Source: Seiridium cupressi
Taxonomy: Eukaryota > Ascomycota > Sordariomycetes > Amphisphaeriales > Sporocadaceae
DNA length: 64,000 nt
Reading direction: 5' to 3'
NCBI GenBank assembly: GCA_036674765.1
Contig: JARVKI010000008.1
Span: 1-64,000 of the forward strand
Shown: positions 22,281-35,400 of the stretch, in pieces
How the letters are laid out: each line of letters starts with the position of its first letter
How positions within the stretch are numbered: position 1 is the first letter of the stretch
The notes under the pieces: generated by a model
What the model saw: only the letters and a program-made list of their open reading frames with translations
Told to the model about the DNA's origin: nothing
The model's database searches: none
Program-made: the position numbers and the translations under genes

Positions 22281-24835
22281 TCAACACCAGCCACGGGGTT
22301 TCCGCGGCGGTAATGCGTCGTAGATCAGCCGCTTCATTTCCTTCTCATTGGCAAATCTAAGCAGTGTTCCCACAGCATATCTATCCAAAGGAGTGTTGTC
22401 TCGGACCCAGCAGCGAGCATACGCTGCTAGGGCTGGACTGGGATGCGATAAACCATATTCGATGACCGAGCCTATTTGCAAGCACCCCGGACCCGTGCTC
22501 GTCCAGTGTTGAGGTTGAGAAGGCAAGGTATATCCCTTCAACCAAGATGTGTTTGGCACAGTCTCCGCGGTTGTCAAACTGACAGCTGCCCTATCCATGG
22601 CATCGACGTATGCATACGCGACAGCTTCGTGGTTATCTCTGATATGGTCCGCGTATTGTAACACGATGGACACGGACCGCCAGAAATGGTCGAGCTTCAT
22701 GGTTTTTGGGTGCTGAATCTTTAACAAGCACAACGATGATTGGAGCAGAGACAAGTTGGGATCGAAACTCTCTGGTGTTTCTTCGACGATCTTTTCCCAA
22801 ATACTTGGATCACGAACGAAGTCTCGGGCTGTTCGATGTAAGTACTGTACTTGCGATACTCGTCCGGGCCTGCCGGGCGCCTCAAGAAGACCTTTACACC
22901 GACTATTGAGCCGCCGCGCCATCTCAGTTGTCCTATATTCAGCATCTTCATCAGTCAGAGGACATACAGGGAGCAGCATAGCAGCAGTTGCGTCGTATTC
23001 GTCTGCGAATGATAGACCGAGGAGACTCAGGGGCTCTCTGGCAGCTTCCACAATCTGGATTAGCTGGCAAGCGTGAGAGAAGTAGCTTGGGTCCAAGTTG
23101 CCCATCATCCTGGAAAATAGCTCCTCAAGACCCGGCGGGATAGCATCCAGCCGAGTTTGCAACGACGAAATATGATCCGAGTTCGAGAGTCCGCTTAGCA
23201 GTGACTGGATCACCAGATATACCCAAAGGAACACGCCGGCTGCCTTTTTCACAATCTCATTGACCAGTGCTGTAGCAACTTGAGGCTGTGCTCGCTGAAG
23301 CCGACGGTAATGCTGATTTTCATCGAAAGAGCTAACAACGTAGTATCGTATGTCGTCGGAGCTAAGCGTCTCCATCAGTAAACTAGGGCGACCTTCGAAG
23401 GCATCTCCAAATACAAGCCAAGGGCGACTAGCGACGCATATCTTGACATTTGGCTGCCGACCCGCAGCAAGCATGATGGAAGTCAGTTCTCCGTGATCCC
23501 CGTCGAACTCATCCAGGCCATCAATTATGAAGAACCAATGCTTAGATCTGTCTGATATCAAGTTTTCAAAAGCCATGCGGAGCTCATCCAGGGTCCAGGG
23601 CTGCAGTCCGCCACAGAAAGAGAAATACAACTCCCATCGGTGCTTGAAGGCTTCAAAAGTAGATTTTGGGTGGCCTTCCAACATCTGAAAAATGAGGGAT
23701 CTCAGAAGACCGGAGTGTGACATTTGCATCTTTGTCCCTGAGTTCCAAAAGAAAAATGCCGCGACAGTGACATCAGCGCCAGCAGACCACGACTTGAGCA
23801 AACGCAAGGTTCCTGGGTCCCGATATAGATACTTCATCAGCGTTGACTTCCCAGAGCCGGCTTTCCCAGTAATCCAATAAATACTGCTTCTTGCTCGTTG
23901 CTGAAGCCATTCCGAGTAGTTGTCCCATGAGCCGCTGGGGCTCCCGGAGCTTTTGAAGAGCCAGTTAAATGTGCGTTGATGAGCCTCACAGATATTCTGT
24001 TCACGATCAAAGAGTTCCGTGAACTTGAGACGCCGGCGTACTAGGCGGCAGAATCTAGCTTCGCTACCAACTCGTGCTGATCCATCAAGGCGCGTGGCCA
24101 ATGACAACATATCGCTGTGGTTGTCCGCTCTCCAGTCGTCGCGATGAGCCTCGAAAAGGAGGTCTGCGTGCCACTGCTCGCAATTCCTGAAAACCTTTTT
24201 CATATCCGCTGGTGACTGTGGATTTCCATCGGGCGGGAGCGACTCAAGCTTTTTCCTGCGATGAGTGTCAATGTTTTGTGCAGTTGGCGTCCACAACATC
24301 AATGCGCTTACCTTAAACACATCAGTAAGGTGGTGTCAAGCTTGGAGCGGATGCGCTCCAGTTGTCTCTCGAAATTCTGAATCTCTCGTTGCTTCCAGAC
24401 GCTCCCCAACGCCTGGCGGAAAGACTTCCATTTGCCTTCACTCTCTCTGATCATCAAGGTACCAAGAGCCCCGAGGAGTTCTTGTGAAACATCATTACAC
24501 TCCCGGCGCAGCCTCTCGAGTTCCTCTTCCGGCCTGTTGGATTCTGGCGCGTTGCGCATCCATCGCTTGCCTTGCCGCACGATTAGCCGGTCGATACGGT
24601 TCCTGTTATGCTCCTGAGCCTCCTGTTGTAGGTGGTTTCGGGTCGCTTGAGGCTTCAGATCCCTTGTCAGCTCCTGAAGATTTGAGGTAATGTCCCCTAG
24701 AGCGACAACATCGTCTGTAGCCTCGCCGGTTACAATGGAATGACCAACTCTATAGCCCTTTGATATTAGCCGACTTGCAAAGTCAACTAGTTGCACGACG
24801 CCCGAAGCGATGCCGAGCGCAGTGACGGGTTCCAT
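22281..24835 (-). CDS. NACHT-domain NLR-like (STAND) protein
   Basis: Two exons (24312-24835, 22281-24255; 56-bp intron) encode 832 residues. I start at the ATG at 24835; the frame extends three codons further but without ATG. Residues 1-100 are a helical N-terminal domain of the fungal STAND type (MEPVTALGIASGVVQLVDFA). A NACHT NTPase follows: Walker A GKAGSGKST at about 305-313, Walker B FFIIDGLDEFDG at about 416-427, then a CVASRP sensor-like motif and the helix FLWVYLVIQSLL, typical of fungal NACHT proteins. The C-terminal 350 residues resemble the winged-helix and helical region of these proteins but contain no WD, ankyrin or TPR repeats. Fungal NLR-like proteins govern non-self recognition and regulated cell death. 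What this one recognises is unknown. Confidence 0.9.
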
Positions 24836-27800
24836 TGCTACCAAAGTGCTAGCGAGCGCAAAGGTGTATTTGATTACGCAAGTTTGATCGAGGGACAGGA
24901 CGGCCGAGACGGATGATGAACTGCAGCTGCGGGGTCTCTGATATGCCTGGTCTAGCTACATCGAATGCGTTCTGCCTTGCATTATCTCATACCTCGCTAA
25001 CTACATGTAGATTAATTTTCAGCTCAAAAGCATAGCCTCATAACCGGCCAATCTTGTCTCCCAATTGTACAAAGCCAAACATCAGTGGTAAATACGGCTA
25101 TCCCATTTTATGGCATCACTCCGTTCCTATACTAGCTATAAACACGCATACGTTTAATGTGGTGTGTTGGAAGTACTGCGGAGAGGTAGTAGCATGCACC
25201 TCCGGGGCTGCGTCAGACTGCACCGCCTTGGCGTTTCCTATTGGTTATTTGTTTGGGGTCCAGTGAGTCACCATGCTAGGAAAGACACCACGAGAGACAG
25301 ACATCGCCGAAGAGCCATTTGCTGGTTTTTAGATCGAGATATCAACTTTCATATACGATGATAGAACCACATCTCATAACACTGCTATGAAAGTTAGCAC
25401 ATCCTCTAAATGGCTTTAAACAGGTCATACAATGCTTGCAATAGCGACAGATATACTATCATGATGGTGCTGGTGCTGTTCATTTTATCGGGTCTTATGG
25501 CACACTAGAACGTGTCAACGACGAAAGATATTGAGATTTAGGATAAGTCCAGAGAGAAAATCCGGTCCTGTACATCCTAGTCGTCCCACTAATTTGCCTC
25601 AACCACTTGGATCTTATGTGCTATGATTGTTGTCTATTAATATTCCGCGTAGCCCAACTGTGAATCCGTGCTTATCAATCCGTGACTGAGTGACTGTTGT
25701 AATCCCACTATGTTGACACCTATTTTGGAGCGGCGTGCCTGGTAAGCGAGCTACCAGCCTTGACTTTTCATAAAAATGGAGTGACCGCTGACAACATTAC
25801 CACATACCAGTGATACGATCTAAGCCATGTGCTACCGGAAAGTCCATCACGCTACCACCGAGAGTAGTCAACTCGCCCACCTCGGTAGCGGTTAAAACGA
25901 TTACCCACTGATAAATGCCACCTACTGCATTCGTCATACGTTTTACCGTGAGGAGAACCGTGGAGAAAAGAAGGGCATCTGGGAACTTGGATATATAGGG
26001 GATACGGGAATATCCAGACATCTCAATGATTGAATTGGACTATATGATTTTCGATGCGGCAGCTTCAAACGTAGCGCTTCACAAGATTACAGTGAGCACT
26101 AACTTAGAAGTAGCCAGGAGGTCGAATGCAGTTCAAATCTCTATAATTTTAACCCTGTATGGCCATGCCCAAGCCGACAACACACTAAATGGTTTCGATG
26201 ACGTTTCCGGTGTTGAATTTACTCATCCTTTTGCCTCATTATGTACTTGACATGACTCAAATATTGATGACTTGAAGATCGCAAATTGCAACGGTGCAGA
26301 AGGATGTCGATGATGCGGAACATCACTCCCCACAAAGCGCTTTAAAGTTTTGTGAACGATGCTTTCATTTCGTTCGTAATCCAATATCTTGAAGAATACC
26401 AATAAATTCAATCCGATGGACCTTCATGAAGAAATAGACGTTACACTTGGCGATTGGTGCTTCGGTATCGCGAAGTGCCGCATGAAAATTTGCGAGAAGG
26501 ATTCCCCGAGTGCCGAGAAGGCGCCCGAAGAGCTACGGCAGGTGAGCGCCACCAGGGCTACGCGCATATGTTCATGCGCATTCTGCAGACGAAAGATCTA
26601 ATTCAGTCATTAGAGCTGGTAGTGCTCTAGTTTGGGCAAGGATTCCTGGACATGTGCGATCAAGGGGACGGTCGGATATGTTGAAGGATATTGCATTCCG
26701 GCCTAAGTGATTGCGAATGAATGGAAGTGGTTCTAATGGTAGGAGTGACAGAAGAAGAAGGACTGCGAAGAGGGTTTCCCAGGAAGGTAATGCAATATAA
26801 GTATTTGAATTCGTTCGTGATATTGTTGCAGGATGGAGACCAGGTATCTCTGCGTTGCTAACAGGCATTTGATATCATCAACCCGAAATATATTGAGAGA
26901 CACAAGACACGACTTGGCAATACTTCCCTTTAGGCATTTCCCATAGGCAGCTCCAGGGCCAGGACTGGCCAGCTGTGTCTCGGCGTTTACCCTAGATGTG
27001 CATCTGAGTGATGCAGGGCGCAATCACCAGCCACGAGAAAACGGATCTAGATGAGTCGATAGGACGAAGTGATGCTACGTTCCCACAAAAAATCATGTCG
27101 GTATGCGAGGCTGGAGGGACACGGCAAGCAACATTGTGTCCATATCCCTGTCCGCCGCATCGAAATCGTACATAGCAGCATAACACTGCGAGTGCGTACG
27201 GCGTCTAGCATGGGCAGTTCGCGCGTCCGGTGATAGATACACTAATCATAGTAAATAAGAGTTAGTTGGAGATTCGGATGGAACAATCTACTAGCATAAT
27301 ACATAATCACTTGACATCGGCTTTGAGATTTAGGTTGTTGGTCAGACATCGTATCTGCACCAGATCCCGCACGACCGTGAGACAGGCAGGACAGGTCAAC
27401 TGAAGAACCCTGAGGCTTGAGGGCACTAATAGGGCAGGATAGCCTTATTCATGCAAATCCACTTCTCCGCCTTAAGTTCTACAGAGTTTTCTCCGATTGG
27501 CAATTGCTGAAAGGACGAACCCGGTAATCGTTTGTGGAAGTTCCAAATATAGCGAGCTCAGACCCCGCTTAGGTCCGGGCAGTGCCGGCCGATCTCCTCG
27601 TGAACTGGGTCTCTAAAGTCGGGTGCCAGCATTTTCGAGGACTATTAGTGGCAGTGTCCATAAGCTTACACGGCACGAAAAGACTACGATGGCCGCTAGA
27701 GGATACCCGCAGGGTCCGATTGGGAGGATCTGCGGAATGCAAACAGCAGGCAGTAGTTAGTGTTTGCTTTCTGCGGTTACCGTTAGGCCGCATGCTGCAA

Positions 27801-28176
27801 AACGGAGCGTGACTTCTCGGGTCGGTGGGCATCAAGCATCGTCATGCATCGATCTTGCGGCCTACGGGTCAGAACTACTCGAGCTTTCTCGTATTCCTTG
27901 TTCCTGCTAAGAACAAACGTCAGAATAGTGGCACAACAGTGGGGATCGAGGCGGGCGAGCCATTGCACTTGCACATCGCTGACGTCGTGACGAAGGTTTG
28001 GTATGGGGTATTTAGGGATTAGGTTGGACGCTTCCAAACAGCGGCATCATCAACTCCTCAAACCATATTTCAAGCCACCAGCCATCGATTACCCGTCAAC
28101 TCTGCTCAAGAATAATATTTATCAGCCAAACAGAATCCCTTAATCCAGGAAGTTTGTTCTTGCTATTCCATTCAAA
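24836..28176. other. 3.3-kb stretch without recognisable genes
   Basis: Scattered short frames on both strands; one minus-strand frame at 26.6-26.9 kb has a single hydrophobic stretch, but it matches no family I know. No repeat ends or transposon proteins recognised. The last part is the promoter of the small secreted protein gene at 28177. Confidence 0.5.
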
Positions 28177-28644
28177 ATGCAGTTCACAGTCTTCACCACA
28201 CTTGCATCTCTCGCTATTGGCAGCTACGCTGCAGTGATCCCTCGTCAAGGCACATCAAACCCTCGTCTCGCGCAATTCCGCGTATTCTCACAGACGGGTT
28301 GCTTTGCGCTCAATGAGGGCTTCTACACCATCGACACCGACCAGTCCAACATATGCCACGATCTATACAGTGGCAGCTCGTCAACACCCAACGGATATGT
28401 CTCCATCGAGCTGGAAGCTACAACAGATGCTGCAGCAAACTGTGAACGTAAGTGTTGAGATTCAAGAAAGTGGTGGAATTACATTGCTAACAGTGGTATG
28501 CAACTAGTCCTCTTGTACTCCGACCGCAACTGCACACAGACCGAGACGGTATCGCCGCTTGACACCTGCGAGGACGCCTCCGTCGTCCAGGAAGGTGCCT
28601 CATACCCAACGTGGAACTCCTACTACTACAAGTGTGGAGCATAA
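28177..28644 (+). CDS. Small secreted Cys-containing protein
   Basis: Two exons, 28177-28447 and 28508-28644, separated by a 60-bp intron (GTAAGT donor, AACTAG acceptor); 135 residues. Signal peptide at about 1-19 (FTTLASLAIGSYAAV), then a possible Kex2 site (PRQ). The mature protein of about 110 residues has six Cys (TGCF, NICH, NCE, RNCT, DTCE, YKCG), enough for three disulfides, and ends CGA. The layout, with FRVFSQTGCFALNEGFYTI early and a C-terminal Tyr-rich YYYKCG, is common among uncharacterised small secreted proteins of plant-associated ascomycetes. Function unknown; an effector-like role is only a possibility. Confidence 0.85.
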
Positions 28645-29286
28645 GCCCTCCTCACTGTCTTTAAAGTGAGAATTCTTGGGCGACAACTGCGTATGAACGG
28701 TGGCGTGCATTACAGGTTGCATTGCATCTGGGAACGCAAAATGGGAATTTGCATGGATACGGCGTACCGTTGGGATTGATTGGGATTGCACGATAGCACT
28801 GACTGCACGCTCCTTATGACTGAGATGAGATACAAGAAACTGGAACACTCCTTACATAGAAAATCCACTAGGTAATAATGTATAATAGGTCGTCGATGAA
28901 CGGTGGCCCCCGTCGAAGCAAAATGAAAGATTGGCGAAAACAGAATCGATTATAGCTGGAGCCCAAACTGATCGTAACCATGAAGCCAGAGCAATAGATT
29001 CCTCAAACGTCCACGGTACGTTCACAGCTGTCCCACATGTACATTGTAGTGTACATTTAGCACAGGCCTGGTGGGGTGGTCCACTACCGAGCTCTGGAGC
29101 ATTCAAGCTAAGCTCTAAGTTAAATGTAGCCATTGAAATTTCGTCACCTTCAATAACCGACGCGGCACCCACCCTACCAGAAAAGCATTGCGCGACATCC
29201 ACCCGCGATGGTCATCTTTTGAGTCACTCGTGACCTCTCTTGGTAACCGCAAACACTTGCCACGGCTGTTGCCACTGTCTACGAGA
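28645..29286. other. Intergenic spacer with FHA-gene promoter
   Basis: Contains the 3-prime flank of the secreted protein gene and the promoter of the FHA gene. The FHA frame stays open for 33 codons upstream of its ATG but without any start codon, so that extension is not annotated. Confidence 0.4.
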
Positions 29287-30231
29287 ATGGGCTCCGACGA
29301 TCCGCCAAGACCGCGCCGGTCAAGACACGATGACCATGAAGATCGCGACCGTGGCGAAGGAAGCAGAAGGTCACACCGGGACGACTATGGGCGCGACAAG
29401 AAACGAGACAGGAGTGGATCAAGGGATGGAGAAAAAAGGCGGCACAACAGATCCAGGTCACCGCGATCACCAGACACGCGGCGGCGCCCTTCACGTTCAC
29501 GAGAGAGGGAGAGACACCGAGACAGAGACAGGCGCAGAGAAAGGGACGAAGAGCCTCGGCGGCGTAGATCACCAGATGAGGACCAAGAGCGGAGGGATAG
29601 AGCCCGCCCACGGAGACGACACCGCGATCGAGAGGAGGACGACATCAAGCGGGGCAAAGAGGTGGTGAAACGCAGTGGTCCTTTACCCTCGCAAGCTGAC
29701 TCATTTGCAATCGAGAAGGGCGAAGAACCGCCCAAGGAAAAGGAGAAGCCTAATTATGGCATCTCTGGGGCATTGGCAGCAGCTTCAAACTCGATCGCCC
29801 AGGCGGACGGCTCGACCATTGTGCTCAAGTACCATGAACCTCCAGAGGCTCGGAAGCCTTCACCGAGGGACCAATGGAAACTTTTCGTTTTCAAAGGACA
29901 AGACATCATCGACACTATTGAGCTGAACGCGCGTACTTGTTGGCTCATAGGCAGAGAAATGACCGTCATCGACATCGCCGCCGAGCATCCCAGTATCAGC
30001 AAACAACACGCCGTCATTCAGTTTCGGTATCTGGAGAAACGTAACGAGTTCGGTGACAAGATCGGGAAAGTGAAGCCCTATTTGATCGACCTTGATAGTG
30101 CGAACGGGACCATGATCAATTCCAAGAAAGTTCCAGAAAGCCGATACCTGGAGCTCAAGGACAAGGACCTCATCCAGTTTGGGCAAAGCACGAGGGAGTA
30201 TGTTCTCATGCTTGCCCCTAAGGACGGATGA
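29287..30231 (+). CDS. FHA-domain splicing factor, Pml1/SNIP1-like
   Basis: 314 residues, no intron. The first 130 residues are dominated by Arg, Ser, Asp and Glu in RS/RD/RE dipeptides, as in splicing proteins. A linker follows and then a complete FHA domain at about 187-312: GRE (212-214), the SISKQHA loop, and NGT (about 254-256), the residues that read phosphothreonine. The FHA domain at the very C-terminus after an RS-rich head is the plan of SNIP1 and yeast Pml1, the RES-complex subunit that helps retain and splice pre-mRNA in the nucleus. I expect a nuclear, spliceosome-associated role. The start at 29287 is the first ATG in frame. Confidence 0.9.
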   Translation: MGSDDPPRPRRSRHDDHEDRDRGEGSRRSHRDDYGRDKKRDRSGSRDGEKRRHNRSRSPRSPDTRRRPSRSRERERHRDRDRRRERDEEPRRRRSPDEDQERRDRARPRRRHRDREEDDIKRGKEVVKRSGPLPSQADSFAIEKGEEPPKEKEKPNYGISGALAAASNSIAQADGSTIVLKYHEPPEARKPSPRDQWKLFVFKGQDIIDTIELNARTCWLIGREMTVIDIAAEHPSISKQHAVIQFRYLEKRNEFGDKIGKVKPYLIDLDSANGTMINSKKVPESRYLELKDKDLIQFGQSTREYVLMLAPKDG

Positions 30232-32442
30232 CGCGCCAAAAAATCCATGAAAGATTATAAAGCTGCCATGGAAATCCCATGCGCGGTCTAGTATCTGGAG
30301 CGCAATCCCGCAGGACGAGATAGCTAGGCTGAGCTACCAGCCCGGCATTCTCGTGCCGACACGTATACTGAATTGTTTGACCGAGCGACCTCCTGTCAAG
30401 AATCCACGGTCTGGGAAATGCCCCGGAAATTGTCCTCGAGTGTATACCTACTAACCAGTGGCAAACAACGCTAGCATCGCCCAGCTTCGACGAGGCCGAT
30501 TGCGAGATCGTGAGTCACGCCGCATGGTGCAAAAGGTTGCCTTGCTCATTAGTCTGCACAACAACACTGTCATTCGATGCGATGTGCTTTTGGCATCAGG
30601 TATACCTAGAAGACGAACCTAAACATGGCAGTGTGTTCATGTTGGGGTATTGAAGAGTTGTGCTCGGCCACCGAGCGGCACCAGACCAGGATACGAGTAA
30701 ACTATGCGTATAGTTACGGCCTCTGTATTTAGTCGAGATGTTGTGACGTAATAACTATTCAGATGCAGAACAAGACTCACACATAGATTGACTGGTGTAC
30801 CATCCGTCGCTGACAATGGTACTCTTCCCCATACTTTACCCTCGTGGCCTTTGGCAGCTTGGGCCGAATCATTGGACGACGCTCGATCTCATGCAAGCGC
30901 CTGTCACACCAGCACCTGAGTCAAACATATTCGTCTTGGTGTTGTGCTTGAACTGTCAAAAGCTTGTGCAGACATGCTACTGGGAGAACGAGGTCAACTG
31001 TTCCTGGTGGCCGCTGTTAGCTGCGACCGCTGCAACAACTGCCGAGAAACATATCAAAATAGTTGCAGGAATACCCGCAAGCCTGTTTGCAAGCACAACA
31101 GATCGGCTTGACAAACTGATAGTGATATAAGCATCGTATGGCAAGATAGCTTCGAACTTAATCTGATCTCGAGATGCGAACCACCTGAACCAGGATTCTC
31201 CACACCACCTTCAAATACCGGTCATGCAAGCCTCTTTGTGCGTATGCAGGGCCGACACACACTGTGCCGTAGTGTTTATCAGTTCCTTGCTCAATCCGAT
31301 GATCCTAGTTGTGGCATCAAACCTGACCTGTCAATATGTCAAATTCTGACAGTACAGCTTGCATGCCTCCAGATTCCCGACGTTCAAATAAAGCTTGGTG
31401 TCGAGCTTACCGTGAAACTGGGTACAGAACACCTGTGACATTTTGTCAAATGGTAACTACTGCGCCGTCAGACCTTAGCTGGACCCCCACATTACTATGC
31501 AACTCGAAATTGGCTGCCTCAAGTGCCCCAAAGGATGGAGGCTGAATCAAGGGCGGTACGCTGCATTCGCGCGAAACGTGGAACAATTGTAGCACTGAGG
31601 TTGACTTTGGGGACTGACCGAATACCTTGGTCTCGGGTCGTGTTTTTGACTCGACGACGACGACGACTCAACTAACTCTCGCGGCTACCATCGCATCGCA
31701 GCGTATTGCAAGACAAGACAACATCGACGTGAACACACAGTGCAGCTAACTCCGACCGTGCCAAAAGCTTCAATCCCCGGATCTAAAAAAAAAAAAAAAA
31801 AAAAAAAAAAACCCCTGCTTCCCGTCGTGGTATGGGTGTGCCGCACATGCGACTTGGCCTTTAGCGGCTTAGCTCTTCTGCCTCGAGGGGCTCAGCTGCC
31901 AGAGCGACATGACTTCATATCCTGGACTTGCTTCTGGAAATAATACAGGTGCCTCGCGCCCAGTGTGACACCATCCTTTCCTCGTGACGTCGCCTTTGTA
32001 ATGCCCCAATAGCTCTATATTCCCCTCGGTCGCACGATGTGACTAGTCGCACCGCACTGCTAAGCAAAACCGTATACACAGCGCCGCCTTGTACATCCCG
32101 CGTATCAGCGGACCTCTCTGCCACAGCAGTTGACAGCTCTGGATGTGAAGGACGCCCGTCGATCCTACCTCGATTTCGTCTGCGCGCTCTGCATTCGGCT
32201 GACTCGGACGCGACTCATCTGTATCACCCTGGACCTCAAGTACCTGTGGCTTGTTGTGCCTGCATTTACCGATGCCTTGTCATACACGAGGTTGAGGCGT
32301 GCGGGACACCCCTATCGCTTATAAACTATGCTGGCACTCTCACATGTCCGTTCCTCGTAGATCTGTTCCTACGATCACAAATCCAGAGTACGACTGAGAA
32401 GAGAACACCAAGAAAGAGCGCCGGTCTTGCCCAAACGCAAGC
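30232..32442. other. 2.2-kb intergenic region
   Basis: No recognisable gene. It holds a 27-base A run listed separately. The last 800 bases, with GAC repeats and CT-rich stretches, are probably promoter and 5-prime leader of the hydrolase-NB-ARC gene, possibly with a further untranslated exon. Confidence 0.45.
31785..31811. repeat. Poly-A run, 27 bases
   Basis: An uninterrupted A27 tract on the plus strand, preceded by no recognisable retroposed gene or SINE body. It may be a simple homopolymer in the leader region of the downstream gene or the tail of an old retrotransposed copy. Confidence 0.9.
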
Positions 32443-35400
32443 ATGGTGAGTTGCTACAATTGTTACCCACCTATTACCTATGTCGTGAACGATATCGCCT
32501 TGGCAACTTTGTTCTGACGGCACTGCGATGACTGGTTCGGCTCGAGTCGATGGACGTCTTTCACGATATCATCGTGTTCATATATCATCGCTCGAGTCCT
32601 GTACCTAGCAGCAGGTGCTGAGTCATGTTCATGCAACTGCGGGAGCAACCGTTGCAGCCTCCCGTTGGATGAGTTTAACTAACTGATTCATCACAACAGG
32701 GCTCGATCAACAAACAAATCTCGCGATTCGAGACGACTGCCGTATATACCCATCCCGATGCCAAAGTCGACATAGTCTTAGTCCACGGCCTGAACGGCGA
32801 GCCTGAGAAGACATGGACCGCCAAGAACGGGGTCCTCTGGCCCGCCGACCTCCTGCCTGGATCGTTGAGGGACGCGAAGGCCAATGTGCTTGTCTATGGA
32901 TATAACGCCGACGTGTACTCGAAGAAGCATGGCGGTAATCCGAGCGACAACTTCATATACATGCATGCGCAAACGCTGGTCACTAGTCTGACACACTATC
33001 GCAAAGACGAGCTGTCCTCACGAAACCCTATAATATGGGTCTGTCACAGTCTTGGTGGTATATTGGTGAAGAGAGCGCTGCTATACTCGAACGATCTGAA
33101 GACGTCCCAGCATGAGGATTACCGCGGTATCTATGTATCGACATACGGCATCATCTTCCTTGGCACACCGCATACGGGCTCGGATATGGGCGCATGGGCC
33201 GTCACGCTGCAAGCCATGTCTGATGCTGTTGTACCAAAGGCATTCTGGCACTCAGAGCCCGTGCTGTTGAAGACACTGAAGAAAGACAACGAGACCCTGC
33301 AGAACATCAACAACCATTTCCTCGACATATATCAGCGTTTCAAGATTATGATGGCGCACGAGAACCATGCGACGGACCTGAAAGGCACCAAGATGCTAGT
33401 CGTTGATTCGCAGTCTGCAAGCCCGCAGCTACCTGGAGTAGGCTATTTCTCTATAGAGGCAACTCACTCGGGCATGTGCAAGTTTGAAAGCAAGAATGCG
33501 CCAGGCTATAGAACCGTTGCAACATCAATCCGGGACTGGGTTGGCGAGGCTCCAGATGTTATCACTACAAGGTGGCGCGTTGAAGAGGACGAGAAGTTAG
33601 CGAGGGCAAAGCATGAGATCGAGGAACGGATGAAACCATGGGTAAGTTTTTGCGCACCTGACCTATCACGTCAGTCTCATTACTGGGACGCCTCTGGTCA
33701 CCTCACATGAGTACCCCTGCACTAACAACATGTCAGATCACATCACAACCACAATTCGGTCCAGGTCCAAGTATGTCCTCAAGAGCGTCCCCTATTCCCG
33801 CCCTAGGTACAGGTCAGGCCGCGCTGCCTGAGGGTAGCCCCAGCCGTACTCATTCACCATTTGAAATTGAGGAGGTTTTTGAGAGGAGCACAAGCACACT
33901 CCGACGTGCTTAATTATGGGGTGCGGGCTGATTTGTTTTTACGTTCATAGTACCAGATCCCAATAATCAGATTGATTCCCCTACCGATACCAAATCCTCT
34001 TCAAGAATTGGTGGTGCAAACAAGCCCCTTCTACCCGAACCAGACGCGCCGGATGCTGGCCCCGAGCCTCCTTCGCAAGACTCGACAGACCAGGATTTAA
34101 CAAGAGAACCTCTTTTCGTCAAACCAACCGTCTTCAAACCGAACACGTTCTTCAAGGGCCGCGACAAGGAACTGAAGGAATTACACAAAAGGTTGATGGA
34201 CCGTGGGCGGAGGTCGAACGGAACTTCGTCGGTAATTCTCCAGAGCATGCCTGGAGGTGGCAAGACCCATCTCGCAAGACAATATGTTTTTGAGCATAAA
34301 TACGACTATCCGGGCGGCATCTTCTGGATCAGATCCAAGTCTCTACAGGAACTTGAGTACGGCTACTGGGACATTGCCAAGACACTGAAATTGAAAGAGG
34401 TCAGGGACCTCGATGAAGAAGGGACCAATGATACGAAAAAGATGGTCAAAGCCGTTCAGAGCTGGTTAAGTAGAAATGAGGGCTGGCTGCTCATTCTGGA
34501 CGGTATTCACTTCGATGTTCCCGGTCTTGAGAATTTCATCCCGTTTGCAAAAAACACCAGCATCATTTTCACATCCACGGAGAGGACGGCGGGCGAGGAC
34601 TACCAATTCGACAACCCGCAGGTCATAGCACTAGAGGCCCTTACACCCCGTGAAGCTCAAGAATTGCTGCTTGAAGAGATGGGAAAGAAGAAGCCGTGGA
34701 ACCAGGATGATCTCAGTCGAGCCATGGAGTTGGTGCAACTAATGGATCGACTACCACTCATGATACACGTCGCGGCGTTGCAGCTCAAAGCTACTCGCGA
34801 GCCGTTGTCAAAATATCTCCGATCGTACAAGAGTCGACCGAAAGTCGGAAATTTACCTGCATACAGGGCGGTTCGTGAACAACTTCAGCACAGAGGCAAC
34901 TCGGCTGCTCTCAACCTCATGTCCCTGCTGGCATTCTTCGGTCAACATGTCCCTGTTGAAATGTTGGCTCTAGGTAAGTGTTTATATGCGCACCGTCTGG
35001 CGGCCATCTACTAACAAAGTGCAGGGCTGAAAGCACTGACAAGAGAAACGCCTGTCAAGACCTATGACCTAGAAACAAGAAAGGGGTCACTTAACACTAC
35101 ATTCAAGGTTCTCATCGCTTTTGCACTGATCGAACGGAATGAGAGCAACGAAGCGTCGACAGCCAGTGATAAAAGCTCTCGCAGCGTGGACATGGCTCAA
35201 GATAACTTGGACATCCTTAGGATCCACGGTATCGTCCAAGCGTTCTTCGTCGATGTCCTTGCTGAAGAAAGGCTGGCTCATTTCTGGCTCGATCGAGCGA
35301 CCCGTATATTCTGCCGCGCCTTTGATGAGAGCGAGCACCGGATCCAAGAAGACCCGGCAACCGGAATGCCTGAGGATTACCTGCGCTTTTCGATCCATGG

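Noticed and set aside
24836..24844. Three extra codons before the NACHT protein
   Set aside because: They begin with TTG, whereas a good ATG follows at 24835.
29188..29286. N-terminal extension of the FHA protein
   Set aside because: Frame is open but the first ATG is at 29287; the upstream start is TTG.
30795..31130. 111-codon plus-strand frame as a gene
   Set aside because: No motif, no neighbouring splice evidence and no signal peptide; likely chance.
31785..31811. Poly-A as the tail of a processed pseudogene
   Set aside because: No intron-less gene copy precedes it, and no target-site duplication was noticed.
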